This document shows, in pieces, positions 45,913 through 56,496 of a stretch of DNA of 64,000 nt. A program made the translations under genes and the position numbers. Source of the stretch: Aricia agestis (lineage: Eukaryota; Arthropoda; Insecta; Lepidoptera; Lycaenidae); contig NC_056428.1 in the NCBI RefSeq assembly GCF_905147365.1, positions 30,224,001 through 30,288,000 of the forward strand, read 5' to 3'. The notes beneath the pieces are model-generated. The model saw only the letters and a program-made list of their open reading frames with translations, was not told where the DNA came from and did no database searches. Each line of letters begins with the position of its first letter. Position 1 is the first letter of the stretch.

Positions 45913-46678
45913 TACAGGGTGTAACAAAAGTCAAAACTAAGTGATAATACTTTAGGGTGTGTACGTGTTCCTTATACAGGGTGTAACAAAAACAAGTGAT
46001 AATAATTTAGGGTGTGTACGTATTCCCTGTAGAGAGTTCACTGTGAAAGTAGCAGCGCTGAAAGACCAAAAATTTTTTTCACTTTTGTATGGGGAAACTC
46101 GTGACGCTCGTGCCCTTGCCCATACAAAAGTGAAAAAAAATTTTGGTCTTTCAGCGCTGCTACTTTCACAGTGAAATCTCTACAGGGAACACGTACACAC
46201 CCTAAAGTATTATCACTTGTTTTTCTTACACCCTGTACAATATATGTATAATGTGTATTTTTCTTGTAATGTGTTTCGTTTACTTTTACAATGAACTCTA
46301 TATAGAGTTCATTGTAAAAGTAGCAGCGCTGAAAGAGCAATTTTTTTCTCACTTTTGTATGGGAAAACTCGTGAAGCTGAGAAGCTTGCCCATTCAAATT
46401 ACAAAAAAAAATGGTATTTAGCGTTGTTTCCTTCACAGAGAACTCTTTACAAGGAACACTTACACACCCTAAAGTATTATCACTTCGTTTCACCACGAAA
46501 TAAGCAGCGCTGAAAAAGTTTTTTTTTTTGCGATTTGTATGCGTCTGCAATTTTTCCATACAAAAGTTTTAAAAAAAGTTACTCTCTCAGCTCTGCTACT
46601 TTCACACACACAACTCTATACATGGAACTCACACACGCCCTAAGTATGATCACTTTGTTTTGTTACACTCTGTATAGG
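45913..46678. mobile_element. Cluster of three ggtgtaacaaaa foldback MITEs
   Basis: A partial copy (45913-45974) abuts a complete one (45975-46238, tacagggtgtaac ... ttacaccctgta), and a third, more diverged copy runs to 46678. The complete copy folds almost end to end (agcagcgctgaaagacc, cacttttgtatggggaaact). The long minus-strand open frame over the cluster comes from the symmetric repeats, not from a gene. Confidence 0.75.
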
Positions 46679-47649
46679 TAATAGGACATAATGTTATGAG
46701 TTATGATATTGTTACATCAGATTGAAAGAGAGTAACGATAGGTCAATGTATGAATTTCTAGGTGTTCGGGCCATAGGCAGAATAAAATATCATTGTGTAT
46801 GAAACTATAAGAAAATAATATTCTAAAATTAAACACACTCAACACAGAGACAAATTCTACGGACGTGTTATGTAATAAATACATTGTATTGCTACTTCAA
46901 ATGGTCATCATTTTTATTAGGGTCTTTTTACTCTTACAAGTTACAGCTGAATCAATTTTATCACCCCTCCATAAAAAGGCTAATTGTGTTACAACTTACA
47001 CATAATATCGCTAGGTGTTCCAAGGAAAGAAAAAAATATTCAAATTATGTATCTGAGATCACGAACATTATGCATACTTCAATTCAGGCGGTCTAGTATG
47101 CAATGATCCGCAAAGTGTGTGAAGTGGCATACTGGTACACCTTGGTCAAGAGTTGTTGTGCCTCGGAAAAGGTAATCGTACTTAGTAGTTAGTTTTAGTG
47201 CTAAGTGCCAAAAAGGGGCATCTCAGAACGATCCACGAAGGGGTGGGAGCTCAGAGTAAGTCCTATATACACTGCTTAAATTGTGGTGTATCCACCAAAT
47301 ATATCCTTCAAATATATATTTTTTCCTAAATGTACAATGAACACAAAAAGTTTGCGGAACACTGCTTTACTGTATGTTACTTACACTGTGGAGGAAGCCT
47401 TCAATATAATCAGATTTGCGGTATATTGCGATGCATTTGTATTTTAATCTTGTTGATTAATGTGAAATCGTGGTCAGAGTCCGGTGTTATATGGGTCAAT
47501 ATGCTTGTTGGCTGTTAGTCACTAGTAAATTGTGTTGCATAGAGTCATTTGTGCAATTGACCACTGACTTTTAATGGTCTTGGACTTGACTTAAAGTGGT
47601 TGTTTTGATTCATTGCAAATCTTTCCACCATGATGGGCCAATACGAGTC
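46679..47649. other. luna intron, no feature seen
   Basis: Unique-looking intronic DNA with no splice-bounded frame on the minus strand that I could support. Confidence 0.5.
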
Positions 47650-47893
47650 GGGGCTGTTTCACCACTTGCTGATGTGTGCCGTATAGGCTATCCACAACTT
47701 ATTTGACATAAAGGGCCTGTTTCACCACTTAACTTGAAAAATAGAGTATGGAGAATCTGTCAAAAAAGTTGTGGATAGCCTATACGGCACTTTATCAGGA
47801 AGTGGTGAAACAGGCCCATATAGTACGGAGTATCTGTCAAATATGTTGTAGATAGCCTATCCCGTACTTATCAGGAAGTGGTGAAACAGGCCC
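47650..47893. mobile_element. Nested/tandem TIR element GGGCCTGTTTCACCACTT
   Basis: Four termini of the type gggcctgtttcaccactt / aagtggtgaaacaggccc are present within 244 bp, with tagcctat and ggatagcctatac blocks between them. This suggests one copy inserted into or duplicated beside another. A single copy is at 58428-58560. Confidence 0.75.
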
Positions 47894-48415
47894 TGATAAG
47901 TTCAAAAATGTAGAGGCATGTTCGTCCATGACTGCCTACTTACATTTTGCTCTTTAGTGGATCCCTTGCTTAACTGTTTGCTCAGCATGTGCATCGAAAT
48001 TATACTATTACTATAATGGTAACTTATTATTATATTATTACTATTTATAATGGTAGAGATGAGTAAAAAAATGATTCCAACGGAAACGCACTCTGAGACG
48101 TACTTGTTGGCTGTCAATTGTTATACTCGAGTCGGTCATACATTTTTCTTTTGCCCTTGGCTACGTGAGACAGTAACTAGAGTATTTAACAGCCAATTGA
48201 GAGTTATCGTTCTAGGATATAAGGACCCTTTTCTTGACATTAGCTATGGATTTATGTATAGGCCATGGCTTAAGGGCGGCAGCGTACTATGGCATTCTAG
48301 GGGGGACGGCAGCGTCCTAGGATAGCGGCACAGTTTGTACATAGGGGCGGCAAAATTAAAGTGGCCTATGCTCATATAAAATATGTTAGGATGCGGGCAA
48401 CTCGCGTGCGCTGCG

Positions 48416-48568
48416 GACCAATTCAGACCGCAAAGCGACGCGTAGATGCCTTTCTAAATTTGTATTGAATTGACCAATTTGCATGACATCTCACGCAATT
48501 GACGTCTGTCTTCCATACAAATTTAGAAATGCATCTACGCGTCGCGTTGCAGTCTGAATTGACCCTTA
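48416..48568. mobile_element. TIR element CAATTCAGACCGCAA, copy 2
   Basis: caattcagaccgcaaagcga with cgcgtagatgc and an inverse ending tgcagtctgaattgaccct; 35 bp from the fourth luna exon. Confidence 0.75.
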
Positions 48569-48604
48569 GTCCTTACGTATGTGTGTAGATTGTCTAGACA
48601 TTAC

Positions 48605-48769
48605 CTGTGTGGGTGCGTTTATGGGCTTTTAGGTGCGAACTTTTCGTGTAGACCTTGTCGCACGCTGGGAACTCGCACCTATGCACTCTGCGTCGCGAGT
48701 CTGTCGCGTGGCTGAGCGAGTGGTGACGTGACGCGTGGCGACGCACCGGCGGGGAACACGGCGCCTCGT
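48605..48769 (-). CDS. luna: luna, exon with finger 1
   Basis: The acceptor tcttctag ends at 48770 and the donor cacacag|gtaa is at 48605/48604. In frame it reads EAPCSPPVRRHASRHHSLSH, then RRRVHRCEFPACDKVYTKSS and HLKAHKRTHTG. The C-x4-C-x12-H-x3-H finger with KVYTKSSHLKAH is the conserved first KLF finger, and RRRVHRC before it matches KLF6/7. The exon starts with two bases completing a split codon and ends one base into the glycine of HTGEKP, the usual KLF junction. The proline/serine/arginine stretch before the fingers has no known domain. Confidence 0.9.
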
Positions 48770-50068
48770 CTAGAAGAGAACATGTGTTAGCGAGACAGGA
48801 ATAAAGTTAAAGCGAGAGGTACATCTACACAACATTGACATGCGACATATCAGAGTTTGACAGACAGAAGGCGGAACCAGCCGGAACTATCTAGAGCAAG
48901 TTCCGATATACGACCCAGCACACTGGCCAGTGCTCGCGACGTCGTATTCATACGTTTCGAAATATTTTCGCAGACATCGAAGTATGAATTTGTCGGAACG
49001 TCATTATTGCATTATACAAAGACTACAAATACGTGGTATTTGTCACATTAGTCCAATATGACGTCGGATACATAATGTTGCAAGTACTGGCCAGCACATT
49101 TGGTTAAGTTTCAGAATCTAGCTCAGTACAACGGAATTTAAACATACATTGTTATATATCAAAATCAGCCGTCAGAATAACATTGACAGAAATGGACTAA
49201 ATGATTCCGGCATCTGCCTGTATCAAGTTGATAACGGAAAGGTTAATTATAACAACTAAGATTCCCGATCAAGACGAGTTCGAATAGTCATGACGAATTT
49301 TTTTTCTTGTTGGTAAGTGAAAAGTGCCATTCACAAATAGGAATATCGGTGAAAAAATGACTTTGATGGCTTAAAAACTCTCCAAGATATCCATACAAAA
49401 TGTTACCTAACTGTGACGTCACGCTTAGGCAGTTTGTTCGATAGCTATGTTAAATATTGCGTATATGAATATTGGTTTCATAAGATTTTTTTTATAAATT
49501 GCATAACTTATCGAATGGTATACAAAAATTAAGGCATTTTATAAAAAAAAATTCGACTTGACTATCTAACTTAGAAGGCTCACAACAGAAAAAATTCATA
49601 AGTTATGAAGCTGAAATTTTGGAAATATTTATATGTTATCGCTATGTCTTTATTTTATTTAAAAAATCAGCTAATCTTTGATCTTGTCGTCATCCCAACT
49701 CTCCTTCGAAATGAATCTTACAAAAATTATGAAACAATCAAAAAGTCACAAAATATTTTGCGGTACTGGAATCTGGATACACTTAACTAATTCAAATTAA
49801 TAAAATGTAAACTGCGATTTTGTGTTAATTTGTTTATAATATGTAACATATTTTGATTTTCTTGTAATTGATCCAAAAAACATTGCTGCACTCTGCTGTA
49901 GCCAAGATCGACAGCGGTTAACAACCCTTCGATGAATTATGATCTCAATCGTGCCCAGGTGACATACTTTAAGCCGTTTTGGGAATGGGATATGACGCAA
50001 TGAATTTAATCAGAAGCAGAATTGAACTAGAAAGTATTTGATAAGCTAAAATAGAATTAAAACTTTAT
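48770..50068. other. luna intron, no feature defined
   Basis: No repeat boundaries established. Parts of 49300-49560 (gtgacgtcacgc and surrounding AT-rich text) resemble the interior of 5321-6021 only loosely. Confidence 0.4.
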
Positions 50069-50684
50069 TAAGGGCTTCCACACATAAACACGCTACGACG
50101 TCGCGTCGTGGAAATATCTACGACACGACGTCGCGTGTCACGAAAAAGTTGTTGTGGTCTTTTTTTTTTATGAAATAAGGGGGCAAACGAGCAAACGGGT
50201 CACCTGATGGAAAGCAACTTCCGTCGCCCATGGACACTCGCAGCATCAGAAGAGCTGCATGTGCGTTGCCGACCTTTTGAGAGGGAATAGGGTAATAGGG
50301 GAGAGTAGGGATGGGAAGGGAATAGGGGAGGGTAAACTTACTCACTCGGCGAAACACAGCGCAAGCGCTGTTTCACGCCGGTTTTCTGTGAGAACGTGGT
50401 ATTTCTCCGGTCGAGCCGTCACATTCATGCCGAAGCATGGCTCTCCCACGTATACCTATTTCTAAGGCATATTTTAAAGGTCTATTTTTAAGGCATTCTA
50501 CTTCTTTATAAAGTGAATCCCGTTATTCATGGTTGAAAGAAATGGGTGGATCCAGTATCTTCTGAGTATCTGTCTTTTCTTTCTTCGTTTTCTTATTATC
50601 AGCTGCAGCAGAAGACAAGTTACGACGTCCTGTCGTAGATTCCCGCGATGCGACGTCGTATCGTGTTTATGTGTGGGAGCCCTT
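50069..50684. mobile_element. TIR element AAGGGCTNCCACACATAAACACG with nested SINE-like copy
   Basis: aagggcttccacacataaac with acgctacgacgtcgc at the left, and gcgacgtcgtatcgtg with tttatgtgtgggagccctta at the right. Further cgtcgtagattcc/ctacgacacgacgtc symmetry. The ends of the symmetric part lie on both sides of the SINE-like copy at 50159-50452. Confidence 0.8.
50159..50452 (-). mobile_element. SINE-like repeat, copy 4 of 6, nested
   Basis: Both ends of the family are present (acgtgggagagccatgc on the minus strand, A-rich tail at 50159), but the cctcccctattccct region is shortened. Confidence 0.8.
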
Positions 50685-51338
50685 AGATACCTATTAAGAA
50701 AGTAATGGAACTGTGGAACAATGGCACGGCAATAAAATTTTATTTAACTTTAAAGTAATAAAATTAAAAGTGTGCGAATGTGTAAGTTTGTTTCACGCAT
50801 TAACTACTGAACAGATTTTCATCTTATTTGGCATGGTGGTTATTTTGGACATGAATTAACACATAGGCTACTTTTTATCCCGAAAAAGTAGAGTATTCCC
50901 GTTGGATGCAGTTGCAACCCGATACCAATCGCAGGTAAAAGACCAGTTTTTATTAAGCCGCAAAGTAACCGTAAGAATCCTATAAAGTGTTTGAGGCGGA
51001 CGTATAAAAAACGTATTAACTTAATTAAGATAAAAAAATTGTGCAGCCTAATTATATTATTTTTATTTTTTATGCTCTGTACCTAAATAGAATTGGTAAA
51101 ATGTTATTCATGAAACCAATAATATTATGTTATTGGTTGCATTAATGATTATAAACAAAAATATATTTATTATGTTAAATGTATAAACCATTATTTCATT
51201 AAAACGTATTATTGATAACCAAAAAAATTAGTCTTGAAATTTGAAAAGTTTCATCTACTCGACGCTAGATTTCGCTCTAGGGACTTCGTTTTAGATTGTG
51301 GACGTTTATTTGAACTTTGAAGTTTAAATAAAATAAGG

Positions 51339-51572
51339 ACCTGCCTGCCTAGCATACGCCAACGAGATATCTCACTCTACGTGTTTGATGGCTTGTCTCT
51401 TCATCTCTATTGACCCTAACATGACAAAAAATTTTCTCGCGTAGACAATCGAAATGACACATTTTTAAAAAGTTTTGTCGAGATAATGTCGAGATTTTGA
51501 CATTGACAGACGAGTAGTTTTTAATTATCTCGAGAGTGAGATATCTCGTTGGCGTATGCTAGGTAGGCAGGT
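51339..51572. mobile_element. MITE with TIR CCTGCCTAGCATACGCCAACGAG, copy 2
   Basis: Same family as 25542-25817. The central palindrome has decayed here (gacagacgagtagttttt). Confidence 0.8.
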
Positions 51573-51702
51573 GCCTTACTCCCGAAACTAGACTTCAACG
51601 GTTTTTGACATTTTTTAGACATATTATTTTAGATGGCTAAAGTGTCAAAAAACCGTTGAAATCGCAAATCGAAATCGATATCAGTTTCGGGAGTAAGGCA
51701 CC
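51570..51702. mobile_element. 133-bp TIR element GGTGCCTTACTCCCGAAACT, abutting
   Basis: ggtgccttactcccgaaact and the inverse agtttcgggagtaaggcacc are perfect; aacggtttttgacattt / gtcaaaaaaccgttg continue inward. cag flanks both sides (51568-51570 and 51701-51703), compatible with a 3-bp target duplication at the very end of the element at 51339-51572. Confidence 0.8.
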
Positions 51703-52362
51703 AGGTATAATCTAACATTGAACTTTACAAAACAGGTAACTCTTATTAATAAAAAAAAATCCACACTGAACATACTACGGGCTTGTCGGATTAATGCCAA
51801 ATAATTATGGTTTCATGAATCATGATTAAAAAAATAAAAATAAATTCACATAACACCCCTAGTTTATGTAAGTCGGTTAAAAGTTTGTCTTTACAAAGTA
51901 TTTAAAATATGTACTATCAGAGAAATTGCTTTATAATAGGCAGATGGCAAACCCACTAGACCTGGATCCCAGAAGGATAAGACATAATATCTTACTCTCT
52001 GATGGATGAAACCATAGGTTATTAGTAGTGCCTTGTGTACTTAGAATACCTGCGAATTTGTGTAGCTATAACAATCATGGTACTGTAGGCTATGTAGGTA
52101 ATGTAATTTTATAACAAAAAAAGAATACTATAGAATTAAAATTTTAATGTAGGTATACAAATTATTTCCAGCTCTAAAATACTCACGTTATGTATTTTAT
52201 ATCCGGGTTAGTTAACCGATAACGAACCCGGATATAAAATATATTTTGTTTAACATTCAAATTGAAAAAAAAAAAAGATTTTGAATTCAGAAACAAGAAT
52301 TTAACATTCCGTTTATAATGTGTATAATGTATATAACATCGAGTACTAAACATGGAACTAAC

Positions 52363-52476
52363 CAGTGGGTTTTTTGACAGGTTTCACCGGTTTCGAGGTT
52401 TTGGTTGGCTTGATTGGAGTCAAACCTAGGCTAAGCAAGGGGGCGGGTGGTCTCGACGAAACTTTTTCTTTAAAAC
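52363..52476 (-). CDS. luna: luna, 114-bp lysine/proline-rich exon (possible cassette)
   Basis: The acceptor atctag ends at 52477 and the donor cactg|gttagt is at 52363/52362. It starts with two bases that complete a glycine codon from the previous exon and ends one base into a codon, exactly the phases required by its neighbours. It encodes FKEKVSSRPPAPLLSLGLTP then IKPTKTSKPVKPVKKPT. The length, a multiple of three, means skipping would keep the frame. There is no known domain; the TKTSKPVKPVKKP run is strongly basic and could act in nuclear import or DNA affinity (inference). The open frame, composition and double phase match make it credible without homology. Confidence 0.7.
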
Positions 52477-53021
52477 CTAGATTAAATAATTAAATGTTAC
52501 TGTATTAAGCAAGTATTTTACATGCAAAATACAATTGCAGAAACAATTAGTTGATGTTAGTTTTAATTGTACCTAAGTTAAGAAAGCTCAAAAACCTTAC
52601 TAGTAAAAATATTTTAAAAGCAGATCTACTTAATAAACAAGGTCTGCCTAATGCTGTTATCTGTCATGTGCCTTTTTCAATGATCCAGACAAAGATTTTT
52701 CGGATGAAGACGACAGATATTGGTCTGACTATGTCAAGAGTTCAAGACCTTGTAAAGTTATTAGCTTTGTAAATATTTTTATTAGTAAGAGCTTTAGTAG
52801 TGTTCATTACATTTAGTACTTCTATCACTAGTGAATTATTTTTTAACACAAAATAAGCTGTAACTGACCATCCTCCTTTTTAATTCTGGATGTTGAGACA
52901 AGCCCAGGTATGACCTCAAGTCGAGACAACTCTGCGAATCCTGTACAAACAAACCATGATTGAATGGTATAACCTAGTTTTCTAAATTAAGTTATTATTT
53001 CTTAGCACTAGTTGTAGTTTA

Positions 53022-53341
53022 TACGTGGGAGAGCCATGCTTAGGCACGAATGGGCCGGCTCGACCGGATAAATACCACGTTCTCACAGAAAACCGGCGTG
53101 AAACAGCGCTTGCGCTGTGTTTCGCCGAGTGAGTGAGTTTACCGGAGGCCCAATCCCCTACCCTATTCCCTTTCCTACCCTCCCCTATTCCCTTCCCTTC
53201 CCTACCCTCCCCTATTCCCTCTTAAAAGGCCGGCAACGACATGCAGCTCTTCTGATGCTGCGAGTGTCCATGGGCGACGGAAGTTGCTTTCCATCAGGTG
53301 ACCCGTTTGCTCGTTTGCCCCCTTATTTCATTAAAAAAAAA
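53022..53341 (+). mobile_element. SINE-like repeat, copy 5 of 6
   Basis: Full-length plus copy from acgtgggagagccatgctta to cccttatttcattaaaaaaa. Confidence 0.8.
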
Positions 53342-53603
53342 AAGTTATTTCTAGTTTTCTCCTATACGGTAATTATGCCCTGCGCAAGTTTTTTTTATGC
53401 CAGTTCTTCTTGCCGGTTTAGTTCCCGAAACGGGTGGCTGCCACTGGTTCGGGGACCACAATTATTAGTGCTCTAGCAGCTGGCTCTGATTATATTACAA
53501 GTACGTACCTAATAGTTTTATGATTCATACAAATGACATTGCGATGCGAATTCGCAGTTGGGTGTGAAAGCCCTTAGTGTGCAAATAAAAGAAAGTAACT
53601 GAC

Positions 53604-53675
53604 CCGATCGTTTACTGGAAGATAAGAGAGCGATGTCAACCATGGGTTCCGGTGAGTCTGGCCGGTCCTCGTAGC
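53604..53675 (-). CDS. luna: luna, 72-bp exon
   Basis: The acceptor tgttttag ends at 53676 and the donor cgatcgg|gtcagt is at 53604/53603. Its first two bases close a glycine codon opened by the upstream exon, followed by YEDRPDSPEPMVDIALLSSS and KRS. The acidic/serine-rich character fits the activation region that precedes the fingers in KLF6/7. It joins equally well to 52363-52476 or directly to 48605-48769. Confidence 0.85.
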
Positions 53676-54503
53676 CTAAAACAGAATTACATTGAAATAC
53701 CTATAAATAAAGAAACTTAGGGTGCCTACAAACCGTTACCTAGCCTTAGCATTTTGATAATTCCAGTGTGTATTTTCAAATTACCCTAAAATTAGTTCTT
53801 TAACATAAGTACTAAATATTTTCCTGCTTTCAGTTTTATTCTATACAGGTACACTCATCAGTTTTTTTAAAATGAGTAATTTTCAAAATAGCAAGGTTGG
53901 TCTGTTAGCAAAGAATCCAAACGAAACGTATTTACTTCTCGTTTAAGTGCTTGCTATTTAGAAATCTGATGATGTGCTCAAAGTTGCACAGATTGAATCG
54001 ATACCAATAGTCGTGAACAAATTACGCAACACCATTCAGCCCGTCCACACGTATTAAATCGTTAGCTAAATGCGTGTAAACTAGCCACAACATTCACAAA
54101 ATAAATTGTAATTGACACCAATTGAGGGAACAACACCGACTAATCAGTAAAACGCAAGAATAGCAACGAAAATAAAACGGAACTGCTGTATTTGTACTGT
54201 CAGAGAAAAGGATTTAGAGATAGCTACATAACGTAGGTACTCCATCTGCCTGAATTTACTACTTTTTACCCTAAATACAATTTTTTAATGAAATAATGAA
54301 AGCAGAAATATGAAATTATTTTTTTTCACGCGGGCATTGAAATCTTAGCGGATGGTCATGACAGGCACCTTTCATTGTTTTTGAAAAGGGTGAAAGATCG
54401 AGGTGAATTGACCGTGTGCAAAGTATGGCACAAAATAAATGTTGAAGCATAAATCGAAGAGCCTGACTGTGTTTAGGCCGAGTAGTATTTTGTGAAACGG
54501 TAT
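53676..54503. other. luna intron, no feature seen
   Basis: No repeat or splice-bounded frame recognised. Confidence 0.45.
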
Positions 54504-54833
54504 TAACTACCAGAGAAATCAGTAATTGTCTGGCAGTTAGCGGACCTACGTTATCTCTTTAGCATAGATTTTCTTTATCGTTTTTTTATAAAATCGCCGA
54601 TTAAAATAAAAGCGTGGTTACTACGAAGTTCTCGTTATCTTTGTTTAACGCTTCAACTCCTAAACGGCGATCAGGCCGCGAAACCCCGGCGATTCTATAA
54701 AGAAGCGATTAAGAAAATGTCTTGGCTACAGGCTCTGGTTGTGTATTGAAAACCAGATAACTTCACGACTAAAATAATCTGACCAAATAATTGGTTTACC
54801 ATCTGCGTGTAAATCGATTTCTCTGATGGTACA
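54504..54833. mobile_element. TIR element ACCATCNGAGAAATC, interrupted copy
   Basis: The left end actaccagagaaatcagtaat with ggacctacgttat and the right end gaccaaataattgg ... gatttctctgatggtac belong to the 17817-17978 family. About 200 bp of unrelated sequence separates them. Confidence 0.55.
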
Positions 54834-54914
54834 ACTTGGGAAAGCTAAAGAACTTTTTTTCGGATAAAACTTCACGAACATAAAAAATTTAATTTGTTTT
54901 GTAATTTTGAAAAC

Positions 54915-55330
54915 ATAAATACTTAGTATTGCTTGCTGCTTGTAATAATAAATACTTAGTATTGCTTGCTGCTTGTAATGATAAATACTTAGTATTGCTT
55001 GCTGCTTGTAATAATAAATACTTAGTATTGCTTGCTTCTTGTAATAATAAATACTTAGTGTTGCTTGCTGCTTGTAATAATAAATACTTAGTATTGCTTG
55101 CTGCTTGTAATAATAAATACTTAGTATTGCTTGCTGCTTGTAATGATAAATACTTAGTATTGCTTGCTGCTTGTAATAATAAATACTTAGTATTGCTTGC
55201 TGCTTGTAATAATAAATACTTAGTATTGCTTGCTGCTTGTAATAATAAATACTTAGTATTGCTTGCTGCTTGTAATGATAAATACTTAGTATTGCTTGCT
55301 GCTTGTAATAATAAATACTTAGTATTGCTG
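54915..55330. repeat. 33-bp minisatellite, about 12.6 copies
   Basis: The unit is built from ataaatacttagtattgc and ttgctgcttgtaata. Copies differ at single sites (taataata versus taatgata, gctgctt versus gcttctt). Because 33 is a multiple of three and the unit lacks stops, both strands carry long periodic open frames (LLAACNNKYLV and its opposite). I do not regard these as genes. It lies in the intron between luna exons 58685-58853 and 53604-53675. Confidence 0.95.
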
Positions 55331-55386
55331 CATCCACCAAACTTTAAAACTTTGTATTATTGTAATGACCGGGCTGCACCTGCGTA

Positions 55387-55460
55387 GTGCTTCGTGCTAA
55401 AAACGATACCATTGGACGATCTGCGTGTATTGTCCAATGGTATCGTCTCATAGCACGAAG
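55387..55460. other. Imperfect 30-bp-arm hairpin
   Basis: cttcgtgct and acgataccattggac are mirrored by gtccaatggtatcgt and agcacgaag around a 14-base loop. Probably a tiny foldback element. Confidence 0.75.
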
Positions 55461-55571
55461 CTTCGTGACGATAGACGCTTGTGCGGCCGCGGCATTAGAT
55501 GTTGGATTGTGTTGCGTGACAAAAACATACTCAGAATTTTCGAAACAAAAAATCTATGTGAAAATGGGAAT

Positions 55572-56496
55572 GTGAGGTAAAACGATCCCTACGGGTCAAA
55601 TGACCCCTCCCCTTAAATCAGATTAAAACAGAGGCATCTTTCCAAATGCACGTGAAACGGGTTGCCCATAACCCTGCCAGTTGCCACTTATAGTATCATG
55701 GCGATCAGAGCGCTTGGCAAAATTTCATTTAATTTTTTTAAAGTGTCGCTCTGATCTAAATTAAGCCTGTTTTTGGACTTTCATAACTTTTTACGAATTC
55801 GTGTTTATTTAAATGTTATTTTGTTATAGGGTATTAATAGCAGTTACCTAATATTTAAACAGTTTTAGATCACCCCACGTGGTATTTGATGGTTGTGTTT
55901 TGATAGATTTCTTGGAATTTGGTATATGGGGTGAAATTATCCCTATTTGTGTGTGTAAATGTGTAAATGATCCCTGGATATAACGTAGAAATTGGCGAAT
56001 TTTTATCTTTTGATGGAATTGTTATTTTATTTTTATTATTAAAGAACAAATATATTATCAAAGATTTTTCAGAAGTCACAACTATCGTGTTTTGCCTTGA
56101 GACGGACCAATAAACTGACAGACAGCAAGATCTTAATAAATTTGCTCCTCTTTTTATCCTTTGGCTACCGAAGCCTAAAAAACTTGGTAATAAACTAAAG
56201 ATGCGTGTTTCTTAATTATATGCTTATATTGGTTATCAATAATAAATATTATCTCTGGGATTATTTTACCCCAACTCAAGGAATCATTTTATACATAGGG
56301 GTGTATAAAATGATCCTTTAGTTAAACTTTTACAAAAACCTCTAGTACAAAAAAAGTACGTACATGAGTAAAAAAATAAGTATGCTATCACGAAGTTTGG
56401 TAAATTCACTACATCCAGCCATATAAATATTGCGATTTTTCCTTCAACTATAGACATACTTAAGATTTTTCCCTTAAGGGGATCATTTTACCTCAC
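55572..56496. mobile_element. 925-bp TIR element GTGAGGTAAAAYGATCC
   Basis: gtgaggtaaaacgatccct at the left and aggggatcattttacctcac at the right. Other gatcattttacc-like motifs recur inside (56280, 56310). A worn taccgaagcctaaa block near 56167 suggests an older repeat inside. No transposase recognised. Confidence 0.7.

Noticed and set aside
46038..46559. 173-codon minus-strand frame
   Set aside because: It runs across three foldback MITE copies; its internal repetition mirrors the element units and related segments exist in all family copies.
54915..55330. Possible CRISPR-like array
   Set aside because: The units are contiguous with no unique spacers, in a eukaryotic intron.
54726..55387. 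Long open frames on both strands with an 11-residue period
   Set aside because: They are the read-through of a 33-bp minisatellite; no start context, no domain, and simultaneous openness on both strands.
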